Positions 1 to 7,593 of a stretch of 64,000 nt of DNA are shown in pieces. The stretch spans positions 3,459,001 to 3,523,000 of the forward strand of contig NZ_CP012382.1 in assembly GCF_001267885.1 (NCBI RefSeq). The letters run 5' to 3'. The stretch comes from Streptomyces ambofaciens ATCC 23877. GTDB lineage: Bacteria > Actinomycetota > Actinomycetes > Streptomycetales > Streptomycetaceae. Below the pieces are notes generated by a model that saw only the letters and a list, made by a program, of their open reading frames with translations, was not told the DNA's origin and did no database searches. Position 1 is the stretch's first letter; each line of letters starts with the position of its first letter. The position numbers were made by a program, and so were the translations under genes.

Positions 1-533
1 GCGGAGAAGCCGTTGGCGGCCACCAGGACCAGGTCGGCGCGGATCTCGCCGTACGCGCGCAGTGCCCAGGCGTCCACGGCGGCGCGCGTACGGTGCCGCA
101 CGCGCCCGCCGACCAGGTGGAGCTGGATGCCGGGGTGGTCGGCGAGGCGGGCCGCGATGGGCAGGCTGTGGGTGACGACGGTCAGCGAGGACTCCGGCGG
201 GATCGCCGCGGCCAGCAGGGCCACCGTCGAACCGGCGTCGAGGATCATCGTGCCGTCGGCCGGCAGTTCCGCCAGGGCCGCCTTGGCGATGCGGTCCTTC
301 TCGTCGGCCGCCGTGGACTCGCGCTCGGCGAGGTCGGGCTCGAAGTCGAGCCGGCCGGCGGGGATCGCGCCACCGTGCACCCGGCGGAGCAGGCCGGCGC
401 GGTCCAGAGCCTTCAGGTCACGGCGGATGGTCTCCGCCGTCACCTGGAACTCCTCGGCCAGCGACACCACGTCCACCCGGCCGCCGTCCCGGGCGAGCCG
501 GAGGATCTCCTGCTGCCGCTCCGGTGCGTACAT
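1..533 (-). CDS. DeoR/GlpR-family transcriptional regulator (3' end beyond window)
   Basis: About 177 N-terminal residues are visible; the gene runs off the left edge. The protein starts MYAPERQQEILRLARDGG and carries the DeoR winged-helix signature (roughly residues 5-58), including TAETIRRDL and the LLRRVHGGA end. After residue 75 the sugar-phosphate sensor domain begins, with the typical DAGSTVALLA phosphate-binding loop. Proteins of this family repress carbohydrate-uptake or catabolic operons and release DNA when a phosphorylated sugar binds. The effector cannot be told because the C-terminus and the neighbouring operon are outside the window. It points away from the MFS gene and is separated from it by a strong hairpin. 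Confidence 0.88.
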   Translation of the reverse strand, partial: MYAPERQQEILRLARDGGRVDVVSLAEEFQVTAETIRRDLKALDRAGLLRRVHGGAIPAGRLDFEPDLAERESTAADEKDRIAKAALAELPADGTMILDAGSTVALLAAAIPPESSLTVVTHSLPIAARLADHPGIQLHLVGGRVRHRTRAAVDAWALRAYGEIRADLVLVAANGFS

Positions 534-604
534 GAACCGTTCGCCTCCGCACTGTGCCCGAACCTGTGGTTTCACCGGAGGCTACGCCCGGTTTTCGGGA
601 TTGT

Positions 605-636
605 AAACAGCCAAACGGAAGCAGCCAAACCTAATC
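605..636. promoter_or_regulatory. Candidate DeoR operator: two direct AGCCAAAC repeats
   Basis: Upstream of the DeoR gene the 8-mer AGCCAAAC occurs twice (609-616 and 623-630) with a 14-bp period, in an AT-richer pocket. DeoR-type regulators often bind short direct repeats next to their own gene, so autoregulation is a reasonable inference. There is no experimental support. Confidence 0.35.
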
Positions 637-700
637 GGGCATGAACGGGCATGAGGGCTCGGCTGCGGAAGAAGGGAGCGGGTGGGGGCGCGGCGCAAGG

Positions 701-745
701 GTGAGGGGGCGGGTAGGCACCGAAGTGCCGGACCCGCCCCCTCAC
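701..745. terminator. Strong hairpin downstream of the MFS gene
   Basis: GTGAGGGGGCGGGT (701-714) pairs perfectly with ACCCGCCCCCTCAC (732-745), and the loop contains a second small GGCAC/GTGCC pairing. It lies 17 bases past the stop of the MFS gene and probably ends its transcript. No U-tract follows, as is common in Streptomyces. Confidence 0.7.
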
Positions 746-761
746 CCCCGGAGCGCGGCGG

Positions 762-2288
762 TCAGACCAGCGTGGGCTCCTTCCGCTCCCCCACTCGCGC
801 CGGGTCCTCGTCCGCCGCCCCTTCCACGTGCTGGGCCGGCCGCTTGGGCAGCGCGAACATCAGCAGGAAGATCACGGCCATCACCGCGGCCACCCAGCCC
901 AGCGCGTTCTCGAAGGCGTCCGCGTAGGCCGGGCCGATGCGGGCCGGGGCCAGGTGGTCGCTCATCGTGCCGAAGAAGACCACCGACACCAGGCCGAGTC
1001 CCAGCGCGTTGCCCATCTGCTGCACGGTGTTGATGAGCCCGGACGCGGCCCCGGCGTGCTCACGCGGCACCTGGGACAGCACCGCGTCCGTCAGCGGGGC
1101 GACGATCAGGCCCATGCCGACGCCCATGACGACGAGCGGCAGCGCCATCTGCCAGGACGTGATGCCGAGGCCGTAGCGCTCGGACTCCCCGATGTAGAGC
1201 AGGACCCCGGCCGCCATCACCAGCGCGCCCGCCTGGAGCACCTTGCGTCCGAAGCGCGGCACCAGCTTCTGCACCGACACCCCGGCCGCCACGGAGACGG
1301 CGAGGGAGAACGGCACGCCCGTCAGCCCGGACCGCAGCGGGCTCCAGCCGAGCCCCACCTGCATGTACAGCGTCCACACCAGGAAGAAGATGCCGAGCGC
1401 GACCCCGAACACGGTCTGCACGGCGATGCCGGCCGCGAAGCTCTTCACCTTGAACAGCGACAGTTCGACCAGCGGCGAGCCGTCCCGCGCGCTCTTGCGG
1501 CGCTCGTACGCCACCAGCAGCGCGAGGACCACGACCGCGCCGCCCATCGAGAGGTGTCCCCACAGCGGCCAGCCCAGCTCACGGCCCCGGGTGAGCGGGT
1601 AGACCAGCATCAGCAGGCCCAGGGTGACCAGGGCGACCCCGACCAGGTCCAGCCGGAGGGCGCGCGGCGCCTTGGACTCGGTGATGAAGCGGCTGCCGAG
1701 GACGAGTCCGGCGACGCCGACCGGCAGGTTGATGAGGAAGATGGGCCGCCACTCGAGCCCGAAGAGGTTCCACTCGGTGAGCAGGGCGCCCAGCAGCGGG
1801 CCGGACACGGCACCCAGTCCGACGATCGCGCCGAACAGGCCGAACACCTTGCCGCGTTCGTGCGCCGGGAAGGTGGCGTGCACGATCGACAGCACCTGCG
1901 GCACCATCAGCGCCGCCATGGCTCCTTGGAGGATGCGGGAGGCGACCAGCATCTCCGGGTTCACGGCGAGGCCGCACAGCGCGGACGCCACGGTGAAGCC
2001 ACCGATGCCTATGAGGAACACCCGCTTGCGGCCGTGGATGTCGCCGAGCCGCCCGCCGGTGATCAGGCCGGCGGCGAACGCGAGGGCGTAACCGGCGGTG
2101 ATCCACTGGATCTGGCTGAAGGTGGCGCCCTCGTCCTGCTGGATCGACGGGATCGCGATGTTGACGATGGTGACGTCGACCAGGTCCATGAAGGCGGCGG
2201 TCATCACGATCGCGAGGGCGAGCCAACGACGGCGGTCACCGGCGGCCTGCCGGGCTGGGGAGGGGTCCGGGGTGTGCGAGAAGGTCAT
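762..2288 (-). CDS. DHA2-family (14-TM) MFS efflux transporter
   Basis: A 508-residue integral membrane protein of the drug:H+ antiporter-2 family. TM1 carries the family motif (AFMDLVDVTIVNIAIPSI), the loop after TM2 carries motif A (GGRLGDIHGRKRV), and TM5 carries the antiporter motif C (GAIVGLGAVSGPLLGALL). Hydrophobic segments continue to about residue 485, giving the usual 14. It most likely exports a hydrophobic drug or metabolite using the proton gradient. The ATG start lies 62 bp from the divergent WYL regulator, with an inverted repeat between them, so the pair is probably a self-contained regulator/efflux unit. The substrate is not predictable. Confidence 0.92.
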   Translation of the reverse strand: MTFSHTPDPSPARQAAGDRRRWLALAIVMTAAFMDLVDVTIVNIAIPSIQQDEGATFSQIQWITAGYALAFAAGLITGGRLGDIHGRKRVFLIGIGGFTVASALCGLAVNPEMLVASRILQGAMAALMVPQVLSIVHATFPAHERGKVFGLFGAIVGLGAVSGPLLGALLTEWNLFGLEWRPIFLINLPVGVAGLVLGSRFITESKAPRALRLDLVGVALVTLGLLMLVYPLTRGRELGWPLWGHLSMGGAVVVLALLVAYERRKSARDGSPLVELSLFKVKSFAAGIAVQTVFGVALGIFFLVWTLYMQVGLGWSPLRSGLTGVPFSLAVSVAAGVSVQKLVPRFGRKVLQAGALVMAAGVLLYIGESERYGLGITSWQMALPLVVMGVGMGLIVAPLTDAVLSQVPREHAGAASGLINTVQQMGNALGLGLVSVVFFGTMSDHLAPARIGPAYADAFENALGWVAAVMAVIFLLMFALPKRPAQHVEGAADEDPARVGERKEPTLV

Positions 2289-2309
2289 GGACCGAAGCTA
2301 TGCCGCCTA

Positions 2310-2328
2310 TAGGACAGGTCTCGTCCTA
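2310..2328. promoter_or_regulatory. Inverted repeat TAGGAC-N7-GTCCTA between MFS and WYL genes
   Basis: Perfect 6-bp arms (2310-2315 and 2323-2328) lie in the short divergent intergenic region, just before the WYL start. The position and symmetry fit the operator of the WYL regulator controlling itself and the efflux gene. This is inferred from position and symmetry only. Confidence 0.5.
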
Positions 2329-2350
2329 GATGTGCGGCATCCTCGGCATC

Positions 2351-3322
2351 ATGACGACGGACACTCCGGCCCGGCTCCTGACGCTTCTCTCTCTCCTCCA
2401 GACGCCCCGCGAGTGGCCCGGCGGCGAACTCGCCGACCGGCTCGGGGTCTCCCGTCGCACGGTCCGGCGGGACATCGACCGGCTGCGTGAGCTGGGCTAT
2501 CCGGTGCAGTCGACCATGGGCGCCGACGGCGGCTACCGGCTGGTGGCCGGCAAGGCGATGCCGCCGCTCGTCCTCGACGACGAGGAGGCGGTGGCGATCG
2601 CGGTCGGTCTGCGCGCCGGTGCCGGGCACGCGGTGGAGGGCGTGGACGAGGCGTCGGTGCGGGCGCTGGCCAAGCTGGAGCAGGTGCTGCCGTCGCGGCT
2701 GCGTCACCGCGTCGCCACGCTCCAGGCCGCGACGACACCGCTGATCAGCGGGGACGGCCCGAGCATCGCGCCCGAGACGCTGACCGTCATGGCCTCCGCG
2801 GTGGCCGGGCGGGAGCGGCTGCGGTTCGCCTACCGCGCGGGGGACGGCACCGAGTCGCGGCGCGTGACGGAGCCGTACCGGCTGGTGTCGACGGGGCGCC
2901 GCTGGTACCTGGTCGCCTACGACCTCGACCGGGAGGACTGGCGGACCTTCCGGGTGGACCGGGTGAGCGGGCCGTCGGCGACCGGGGCGCGGTTCGCTCC
3001 GCGCGAGCTGCCGACCGGGAGCGCGGCGGAGTACCTGCGGCGCTCGATGCAGCGGCACGGCGACTCGTACGAGATCGTGGTCGCCTTCGACGCCCCGGCC
3101 GAGGTCGTCGCGGCGCGCCTGCCGCAGTGGCTCGGGGAGCCGGAAGCCGCGGACGACGGCGCGTCGTGCGTCCTGCGGGCGACCGTGTCCGACGCGGTGG
3201 AGTGGATGGCGTTGCGTCTCGCGATGCTGGACGTGGACTTCCGGGTGCGGGAGCCGGTGGAACTCGTGGAGTGCGTACGAGGACTGGGGGCGCGGTTGGC
3301 GAGGGCGGCGGAGGGCGCGTGA
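2351..3322 (+). CDS. WYL-domain transcriptional regulator (YafY type)
   Basis: A 323-residue protein with an N-terminal HTH_11 winged helix (about residues 5-60; LADRLGVSRRTVRRDIDRL) followed by a WYL ligand-sensing domain (about 135-210, with RRWYLVAYD and the arginine-rich FRVDRV strand) and a WCX-type C-terminal extension. Such proteins usually sense small molecules or nucleic-acid ligands and control a neighbouring gene, here most likely the divergent efflux pump. I chose the ATG at 2351, where MTTDTPARLL begins. An in-frame ATG at 2330 has no ribosome-binding site either, so the mRNA may be leaderless. The stop codon lies inside a 41-bp tandem repeat array. Confidence 0.88.
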   Translation: MTTDTPARLLTLLSLLQTPREWPGGELADRLGVSRRTVRRDIDRLRELGYPVQSTMGADGGYRLVAGKAMPPLVLDDEEAVAIAVGLRAGAGHAVEGVDEASVRALAKLEQVLPSRLRHRVATLQAATTPLISGDGPSIAPETLTVMASAVAGRERLRFAYRAGDGTESRRVTEPYRLVSTGRRWYLVAYDLDREDWRTFRVDRVSGPSATGARFAPRELPTGSAAEYLRRSMQRHGDSYEIVVAFDAPAEVVAARLPQWLGEPEAADDGASCVLRATVSDAVEWMALRLAMLDVDFRVREPVELVECVRGLGARLARAAEGA

Positions 3323-3452
3323 CCTGGCACCGGCGGTTGGCGAGGCGCGGCGGAGGCGCGCGACCTGGCACCGGCGGTCACCGGGGGCGGCCGAGAACGC
3401 GTGACCCGGCACCGGCGGTCGCCGGGGGCGGCTGAGAACGCGTGACCTCGCA
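3317..3452. repeat. Three 41-bp tandem repeats plus a partial fourth
   Basis: Units start at 3317, 3358 and 3399, each exactly 41 bp long and opening with GCGYGACCYGGCACCGGCGG. A fourth copy begins at 3440 and fades after about 13 bases. The 3' end of the WYL gene (from about 3292) already resembles the second half of a unit, so the array seems to have grown out of the coding end. Units 2 and 3 differ at few positions. There is no spacer/repeat alternation, so this is a minisatellite, not CRISPR. Confidence 0.9.
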
Positions 3453-3493
3453 GTGATCGCAGGTCACCGTCGGTCCGGTCCCCGGCGTCGGCC

Positions 3494-4243
3494 CTACCCT
3501 CGCGGTGCGGGTCCCGGCTCCCAGGTGAATCCCCGCATGCCCTGCAGGTTGCGCAGGGCCGCTTCCAGGGGACTGCGGGCGGACTCGGGGGAGGTGGCCC
3601 AGCGCTCCACGGCCACCCGCACCGCCGCCCCCGCGACGGCGGCACCGAAGTGCAGTTCGGGCGCGGCCCTCAGACGCGCGGCAACGTTGTCGTCACCGCC
3701 GGACATCCGCTCGGCCAGCACCTCCGCAAGGCTCCGCTCCGTCGTGTGGCAGACCTCCGCCCACACCTTGCGCAGGGCCGGGCTGCTCTCGGCCAGCCGG
3801 ATGAGCGTGCGGGCCCATTCCCAGGACGCCGCCGAGACGCCGGCGCCCGGCGTCAGCGTGTGCCGTACGGCGTGCTCCAGGGCCTCGGAGGGGCTCAGCT
3901 CGGGCGGGGCCTCGCGCACGGCCGCCGCCCAGCGCTCGGCGCCCAGCGCGTAGAGCGGGGCGACGGCCTCCTCCTTGGTGGCGAAGTAGCGGTAGAAGGT
4001 GCGCGGGGCGACGCCGGCGGCCCGGGCGATGTCCTCGGCCCGGGTGGCTCGCAGGCCCTGGCCGACGAAGAGGCGGGCCGCCGCGCGGGCGATGGCCATC
4101 CGGGTCTCGGCCTTGCGCCGCTCGGTCAGGGAGAGCGCCTGCGGACCGGTACCGGAGCCGGAGGCGGGCGACTGGGGGGCGAAGGACGCCGGACCGGCGG
4201 ACGGGACGGGGTCGCCGGGCGATGCGGGGGCGGTGCTGCTCAC
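3494..4243 (-). CDS. TetR-family regulator
   Basis: A 249-residue protein starting with GTG. After an approximately 40-residue Pro/Ser/Ala-rich leader, the TetR DNA-binding domain spans about residues 40-90 (RKAETRMAIARAAARLF ... FYRYFATKEEAV). The helical C-terminal ligand domain has no assigned subfamily. A perfect inverted repeat 21 bp upstream of the start suggests autorepression. No obvious target gene is adjacent: the WYL gene converges on it and hrdD lies upstream on the same strand. Confidence 0.88.
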   Translation of the reverse strand: MSSTAPASPGDPVPSAGPASFAPQSPASGSGTGPQALSLTERRKAETRMAIARAAARLFVGQGLRATRAEDIARAAGVAPRTFYRYFATKEEAVAPLYALGAERWAAAVREAPPELSPSEALEHAVRHTLTPGAGVSAASWEWARTLIRLAESSPALRKVWAEVCHTTERSLAEVLAERMSGGDDNVAARLRAAPELHFGAAVAGAAVRVAVERWATSPESARSPLEAALRNLQGMRGFTWEPGPAPRG

Positions 4244-4263
4244 TTCGGCAGGCTATGCCGCTG

Positions 4264-4278
4264 TGGCAGAATCTGCCA
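4264..4278. promoter_or_regulatory. Perfect inverted repeat TGGCAGA-A-TCTGCCA
   Basis: Seven-base arms around a single A, about 20 bp upstream of the GTG start of the TetR gene. The geometry fits a TetR dimer site overlapping the promoter. Autoregulation is inferred. Confidence 0.55.
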
Positions 4279-4638
4279 TCCGGCGGGCCACCCCGGGGTT
4301 CAGGTCCGGGGTGTCCCGCCGCCCGGATACGGGCCGGTGCGTGGCCGGTCCGCGCTCCCGCACGGATGGAGCCGGGCTGCGGCGCCCCGGGGGGGAGGGG
4401 CACCGAGCCCGGCTCGGGAGAGTCCCGGCGCCGGGGGGAGTGCGTCGGGACGTGGTCCTGGGTGGCCCGAAGGCCGGTCCGGGAGGCGGTGGCCCGGGAC
4501 CGGAACCGCTGGGCCCGGAGTTGTTTTTCCCGGACCCCCGCCGGTTGAAGCAGCGTTGTACGGCCATGTTTGCGCGGGGTTCGGCCACCGGCGTGCGCCC
4601 CACGCAGCACGCTACGCCCCCTCCCTCACGCGTGCTGT
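4279..4638. other. Intergenic region between tetR and hrdD, no gene seen
   Basis: About 360 bp of G-rich sequence (including a G7 run near 4390) between the TetR promoter and the hrdD stop. Open frames that cross it have shadow-like composition rich in Arg, Gly and Pro, with no domain match I can recognise. It probably holds only the hrdD 3' untranslated region and the tetR promoter. Confidence 0.5.
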
Positions 4639-5637
4639 CTAGGCCGCCGCCTCGAAGCCGGTGTCGCGGGCCAGCTTCTTCAGCTCCAGCAGCGCGTGCT
4701 TCTCGATCTGCCGGATGCGCTCGCGGGTGAGCCCGTGCTCCTTGCCGACCTCGGTCAGCGTGCGCTCACGGCCGTCGTCGATGCCGTACCGCATCTTGAT
4801 GATGGAGGCCGTGCGCGGGTCGAGGCGGCCGATGAGGTCGTCGAGCTCCTCGCTGCGCAGCAGCGTCATCACCGACTGCTCGGGCGACACGGCCGAGGTG
4901 TCCTCCAGCAGGTCGCCGAACTGGGTCTCGCCCTCGTCGTCCACCGACATGTTCAGCGAGACCGGGTCGCGGGCCCAGTCGAGGACGTCGGTGACGCGCT
5001 CGGGGGTCGAGCCGAGCTCGGCGGCGATCTCGGCGGGCTCCGGCTCGCGGCCGTGCTCGCGGTTGAACTCGCGCTGCACGCGCCGGATCCTGCCCAGCTC
5101 CTCCACCAGGTGGACGGGCAGCCGGATGGTGCGGGACTGGTCGGCGATGGACCGGGTGATGGCCTGACGGATCCACCAGGTCGCGTACGTCGAGAACTTG
5201 AAGCCCTTGCGGTAGTCGAACTTCTCGACCGCGCGGACCAGGCCGGCGTTGCCCTCCTGGATCAGGTCGAGGAGCGGCAGACCGCTGCGGGGGTAGCGGC
5301 GGGCGACCGCGACGACCAGACGGAGGTTGGAGCGGATGAAGACGTCCTTCGCCCGCTCGCTCTCGTCGATCAGCGCCTGGAGCTCCTCCCGGGTGGCGTC
5401 CGCCCCGGTCTCCTCGTAGCCTTCGAGGACCTGCCGCGCGAACACACCCGCCTCGATGGCCTGACTGAGCTCGACCTCCTTGGCGGCGTCGAGCAGCGGT
5501 GTCCGCGCGATCTCGTCGAGGTACATGCCGACCAGATCGCGGTCGGCGAGCTCGCCGCCGTTGGCGCGGACGCTGGTTGCCGCGGCGCTCGTCTCGCCGG
5601 TGGCGGACTTACGACGGGCGACGGCACGGGTTGCCAT
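4639..5637 (-). CDS. hrdD: RNA polymerase principal-like sigma factor HrdD
   Basis: A 332-residue group 2 sigma-70 factor matching Streptomyces HrdD in length and opening (MATRAVARRKSATGET). Region 1.2 is around residues 30-60 (DLVGMYLDEIARTPLL), region 2 around 100-170 (SNLRLVVAVARRY, LDLIQEGNAGLVRAVEKFDY, FSTYATWWIRQAI), region 3 follows, and region 4.2 holds the -35 recognition helix (LTRERIRQIEKHALLELKKLA). Group 2 factors recognise HrdB-like promoters but are dispensable for growth. The ATG at 5637 is preceded by AAGGGAGC at good spacing. A longer in-frame extension upstream has no ribosome-binding site and reads like non-coding sequence. Confidence 0.95.
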   Translation of the reverse strand: MATRAVARRKSATGETSAAATSVRANGGELADRDLVGMYLDEIARTPLLDAAKEVELSQAIEAGVFARQVLEGYEETGADATREELQALIDESERAKDVFIRSNLRLVVAVARRYPRSGLPLLDLIQEGNAGLVRAVEKFDYRKGFKFSTYATWWIRQAITRSIADQSRTIRLPVHLVEELGRIRRVQREFNREHGREPEPAEIAAELGSTPERVTDVLDWARDPVSLNMSVDDEGETQFGDLLEDTSAVSPEQSVMTLLRSEELDDLIGRLDPRTASIIKMRYGIDDGRERTLTEVGKEHGLTRERIRQIEKHALLELKKLARDTGFEAAA

Positions 5638-5781
5638 GCGTGCTCCCTTGCGATGGTGGTTCAGCGGGCGGTCCTGTGGACGTCGGTCACCGTGTGGGGT
5701 TGTCTCCGGTCCCGGATCCACTCTCGGGACGCTCCGGTCTCTTTCGGGACTCTCCTCGGGTGCCCTGCATCCGATGGAAAC

Positions 5782-5807
5782 AACGACTGGAATCCGGACA
5801 GAATTCC
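5782..5807 (-). promoter_or_regulatory. Sigma-R type promoter of hrdD (GGAAT-N18-GTT)
   Basis: Read on the minus strand, GGAAT (5807-5803) is followed by exactly 18 bp and then GTT (5784-5782), inside the extended matches GGGAATT and GTTGTTT. This is the consensus of the thiol-stress sigma factor SigR. It lies about 145 bp upstream of the hrdD start. In S. coelicolor hrdD is a known member of the SigR regulon, so disulfide-stress induction is expected here too. Confidence 0.75.
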
Positions 5808-5830
5808 CACCCCGTCCTCCGAATTTCCTG

Positions 5831-6042
5831 ATCATGCAGTACCCTGCTGCGCCACACGGGGGGACGCGATGCCGACGGAGCGCGCGCAGGTCCAGGTCAG
5901 GGCGGGGGCACGGGACCCCTCGAAGCCCTCGGCGACCTCTGCCACCACTGCGCACGCGAGACGCCCGTCACGTTCGGCACCGCCTCGTTCACCTCTGTAG
6001 ACGGCCCGCACCGCCCGAGGGTTGCCACGGACCCGGACCCAC
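5831..6042. other. hrdD/dioxygenase intergenic region with a possible small CxxC peptide remnant
   Basis: On the plus strand, about 5905-6003 reads in one frame as a protein-like stretch with strong third-position G/C bias, containing LGDLCHHCARETPVTFGTAS (a CxxC pair). The frame opens after a TGA near 5832 but has no ATG or GTG with a ribosome-binding site. It then runs into a heptamer repeat and the antisense of the dioxygenase gene. It may be a decayed small gene or an unusual start. No function can be assigned. Confidence 0.3.
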
Positions 6043-6096
6043 CACCCGCCGTCCGCCACCCGCCGCCCGCCGCCCGCCGCCCGCCGCCCGCCGCCG
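6043..6096. repeat. Seven-base tandem repeat (CGCCGCC)n
   Basis: A run of about seven CGCCGCC-like units, the central five perfect (6061-6095), ends directly at the stop codon of the dioxygenase gene. It is a simple replication-slippage repeat outside any supported coding frame. Confidence 0.85.
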
Positions 6097-6882
6097 TCAG
6101 CCGAACTGCACCGACCGCTTGGCCAGCCCCATCCAGAACCCCTCGATCACGGACCTGTGCAGATCCAGCTCGCCGGCGGCGTCCGCGGCCCCCATCGTCA
6201 CGAACAGCGGGGCGAAGTGCTCGGTGCGCGGGTGGGCCAGCAGGCCGGCCGGGGACGTGCGGACGAAGTCGAGCAGCGCGTCCACGTCGCCCGCCTCCAG
6301 GGCGCGCCTGCCCCAGTCGTCGAACTCGGCGGACCAGGCGGGGACACCGGACTGACGCAGTGCGGCCAGGTTGTGGGTGAAGAAACCGGAGCCGATGATC
6401 AGCACGCCCTCGTCGCGCAGTGGCGCGAGCCTGCGGCCGATCTCCATGAGCCGCGCCGGATCGAGGGTCGGCATGGAGACCTGGAGGACCGGGATGTCGG
6501 CGCCGGGGTACATCTCGACGAGCGGCACGTACGCGCCGTGGTCGAGGCCGCGGTCGGGGACGTCCTGCACGGGCGTACCGGGGGCGCGCAGCAGTTTGCG
6601 TACGGACTCGGCGAGCGCGGGGGCGCCGGGAGCCTCGTAGCGCACCTGGTAGTAGCGCTCCGGGAAGCCCCAGAAGTCGTAGACCAGGGGGACGGTCGTG
6701 GTGGCGCCGAGGGCGAGCGGCGCCTCCTCCCAGTGGGCGGAGACGACCAGGACGGCCTTGGGGCGCGGCAGGGCCGCGGCCCACGCGGCGAGTTCGCCGG
6801 GCCAGACGGGATCGTCGGCGAGCGGCGGGGCGCCGTGGCTCAGATAGAGGGCGGGCATGCGTTCCCGGGTGGCGGCGGACAT
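6097..6882 (-). CDS. Class III extradiol ring-cleavage dioxygenase (DODA/YgiD family)
   Basis: A 261-residue cytosolic enzyme of the LigB superfamily, of the usual length for 4,5-DOPA-dioxygenase-like proteins. Conserved metal-site positions are seen at H16 (LYLSHGAPPLADD) and H50 (VVSAHWEE), together with H115 (LDHGAYVPL), H170 (FFTHNLAAL) and a C-terminal EHFAPLFVTMGA block. The family opens catechol-type rings, or in many bacteria acts on unknown catecholic substrates. The gene is divergent from a MarR regulator with only 95 bp between the starts, so phenolic-compound sensing and detoxification is a sensible inference. Confidence 0.88.
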   Translation of the reverse strand: MSAATRERMPALYLSHGAPPLADDPVWPGELAAWAAALPRPKAVLVVSAHWEEAPLALGATTTVPLVYDFWGFPERYYQVRYEAPGAPALAESVRKLLRAPGTPVQDVPDRGLDHGAYVPLVEMYPGADIPVLQVSMPTLDPARLMEIGRRLAPLRDEGVLIIGSGFFTHNLAALRQSGVPAWSAEFDDWGRRALEAGDVDALLDFVRTSPAGLLAHPRTEHFAPLFVTMGAADAAGELDLHRSVIEGFWMGLAKRSVQFG

Positions 6883-6898
6883 GACGGCTCCTCCAGTA

Positions 6899-6953
6899 CT
6901 TGAACTCTCAACCTCTACTCCGGAATCTACCCAGTCTTTGTTTAAACTTCAAG
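6899..6953. promoter_or_regulatory. Candidate MarR operator region between dioxygenase and marR
   Basis: The divergent spacer is AT-rich against its surroundings. It holds CTTGAA (6899-6904) and its inverse TTCAAG (6948-6953), plus the 8-bp palindrome GTTTAAAC (6940-6947). MarR dimers typically bind AT-rich palindromes in such spacers. Exact contacts are unknown. Confidence 0.45.
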
Positions 6954-6977
6954 CAGTGGTTCCGTACGATGGGATAC

Positions 6978-7493
6978 ATGAACACGGCACCCATCCCGGT
7001 CCCCGCCGACGAGCCCCGCTGGCTCAACGCCGAGGAACAGCGCGTCTGGCGCTCCTACATCGAGGCCGCCACCCTCCTCGAGGACCATCTCGACCGTCAG
7101 CTCCAGCGCGACGCGGGGATGCCGCATGTCTATTACGGCCTGCTGGTCAAGCTCGCCGAGTCACCCCGGCGACGGCTGCGGATGACGGAGCTGGCCCGGT
7201 ACGCGAAGATCACCCGCTCCCGCCTCTCGCACGCGGTCGCCCGCCTGGAGAAGAACGGCTGGGTGCGCCGCGAGGACTGCCCCTCCGACAAGCGGGGCCA
7301 GTTCGCGGTGCTCACGGACGAGGGCTACGCGGTCCTGGGGCAGACCGCGCCGGGACACGTGGAGGCCGTGCGCCAGGCCGTGTTCGACCGGCTCACCCCG
7401 GAACAGCAGAAGTCCCTCGGCGAGATCATGCGGATCGTCGCCGAGGGACTTCAGCCCAGTGAAGCGGGCGCGGACCTGCCCTGGCTGCGCTGA
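6978..7493 (+). CDS. MarR-family transcriptional regulator
   Basis: A 171-residue MarR protein. The winged helix covers about residues 50-120 (LAESPRRRLRMTELARYAKITRSRLSHAVARLEKNGWVRRE), with the wing at CPSDKRGQFAVLTDEG. Flanking helices form the dimer interface. The start was set at the second of two close ATGs (MNTAPIPVPADEP), with GGGA just before it; an ATG nine bases upstream is an alternative. It is divergently arranged with the dioxygenase, which it probably represses until a phenolic ligand binds. Confidence 0.88.
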   Translation: MNTAPIPVPADEPRWLNAEEQRVWRSYIEAATLLEDHLDRQLQRDAGMPHVYYGLLVKLAESPRRRLRMTELARYAKITRSRLSHAVARLEKNGWVRREDCPSDKRGQFAVLTDEGYAVLGQTAPGHVEAVRQAVFDRLTPEQQKSLGEIMRIVAEGLQPSEAGADLPWLR

Positions 7494-7520
7494 GCGCGCG
7501 GCCGGGGCAGGTCCTGGGAA

Positions 7521-7556
7521 CCGTGCGCCGGGGGCGTCCCCTCCCCCTGCGCACGG
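7521..7556. terminator. Hairpin between convergent marR and MFS genes
   Basis: CCGTGCGC (7521-7528) pairs with GCGCACGG (7549-7556) in the 100-bp gap between two converging genes, so it probably acts as a bidirectional terminator. Confidence 0.6.
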
Positions 7557-7593
7557 ATGGAACAGGAGACCCGAAGGGGTGCGGTGTCCGGCG

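Noticed and set aside
828..2312. A 494-codon plus-strand frame opposite the first MFS gene
   Set aside because: His/Arg/Gln/Asp-rich antisense composition typical of high-GC shadow frames; the minus strand encodes a clear transporter.
3317..3452. CRISPR array
   Set aside because: The 41-bp units are contiguous with no unique spacers, and there are no cas genes.
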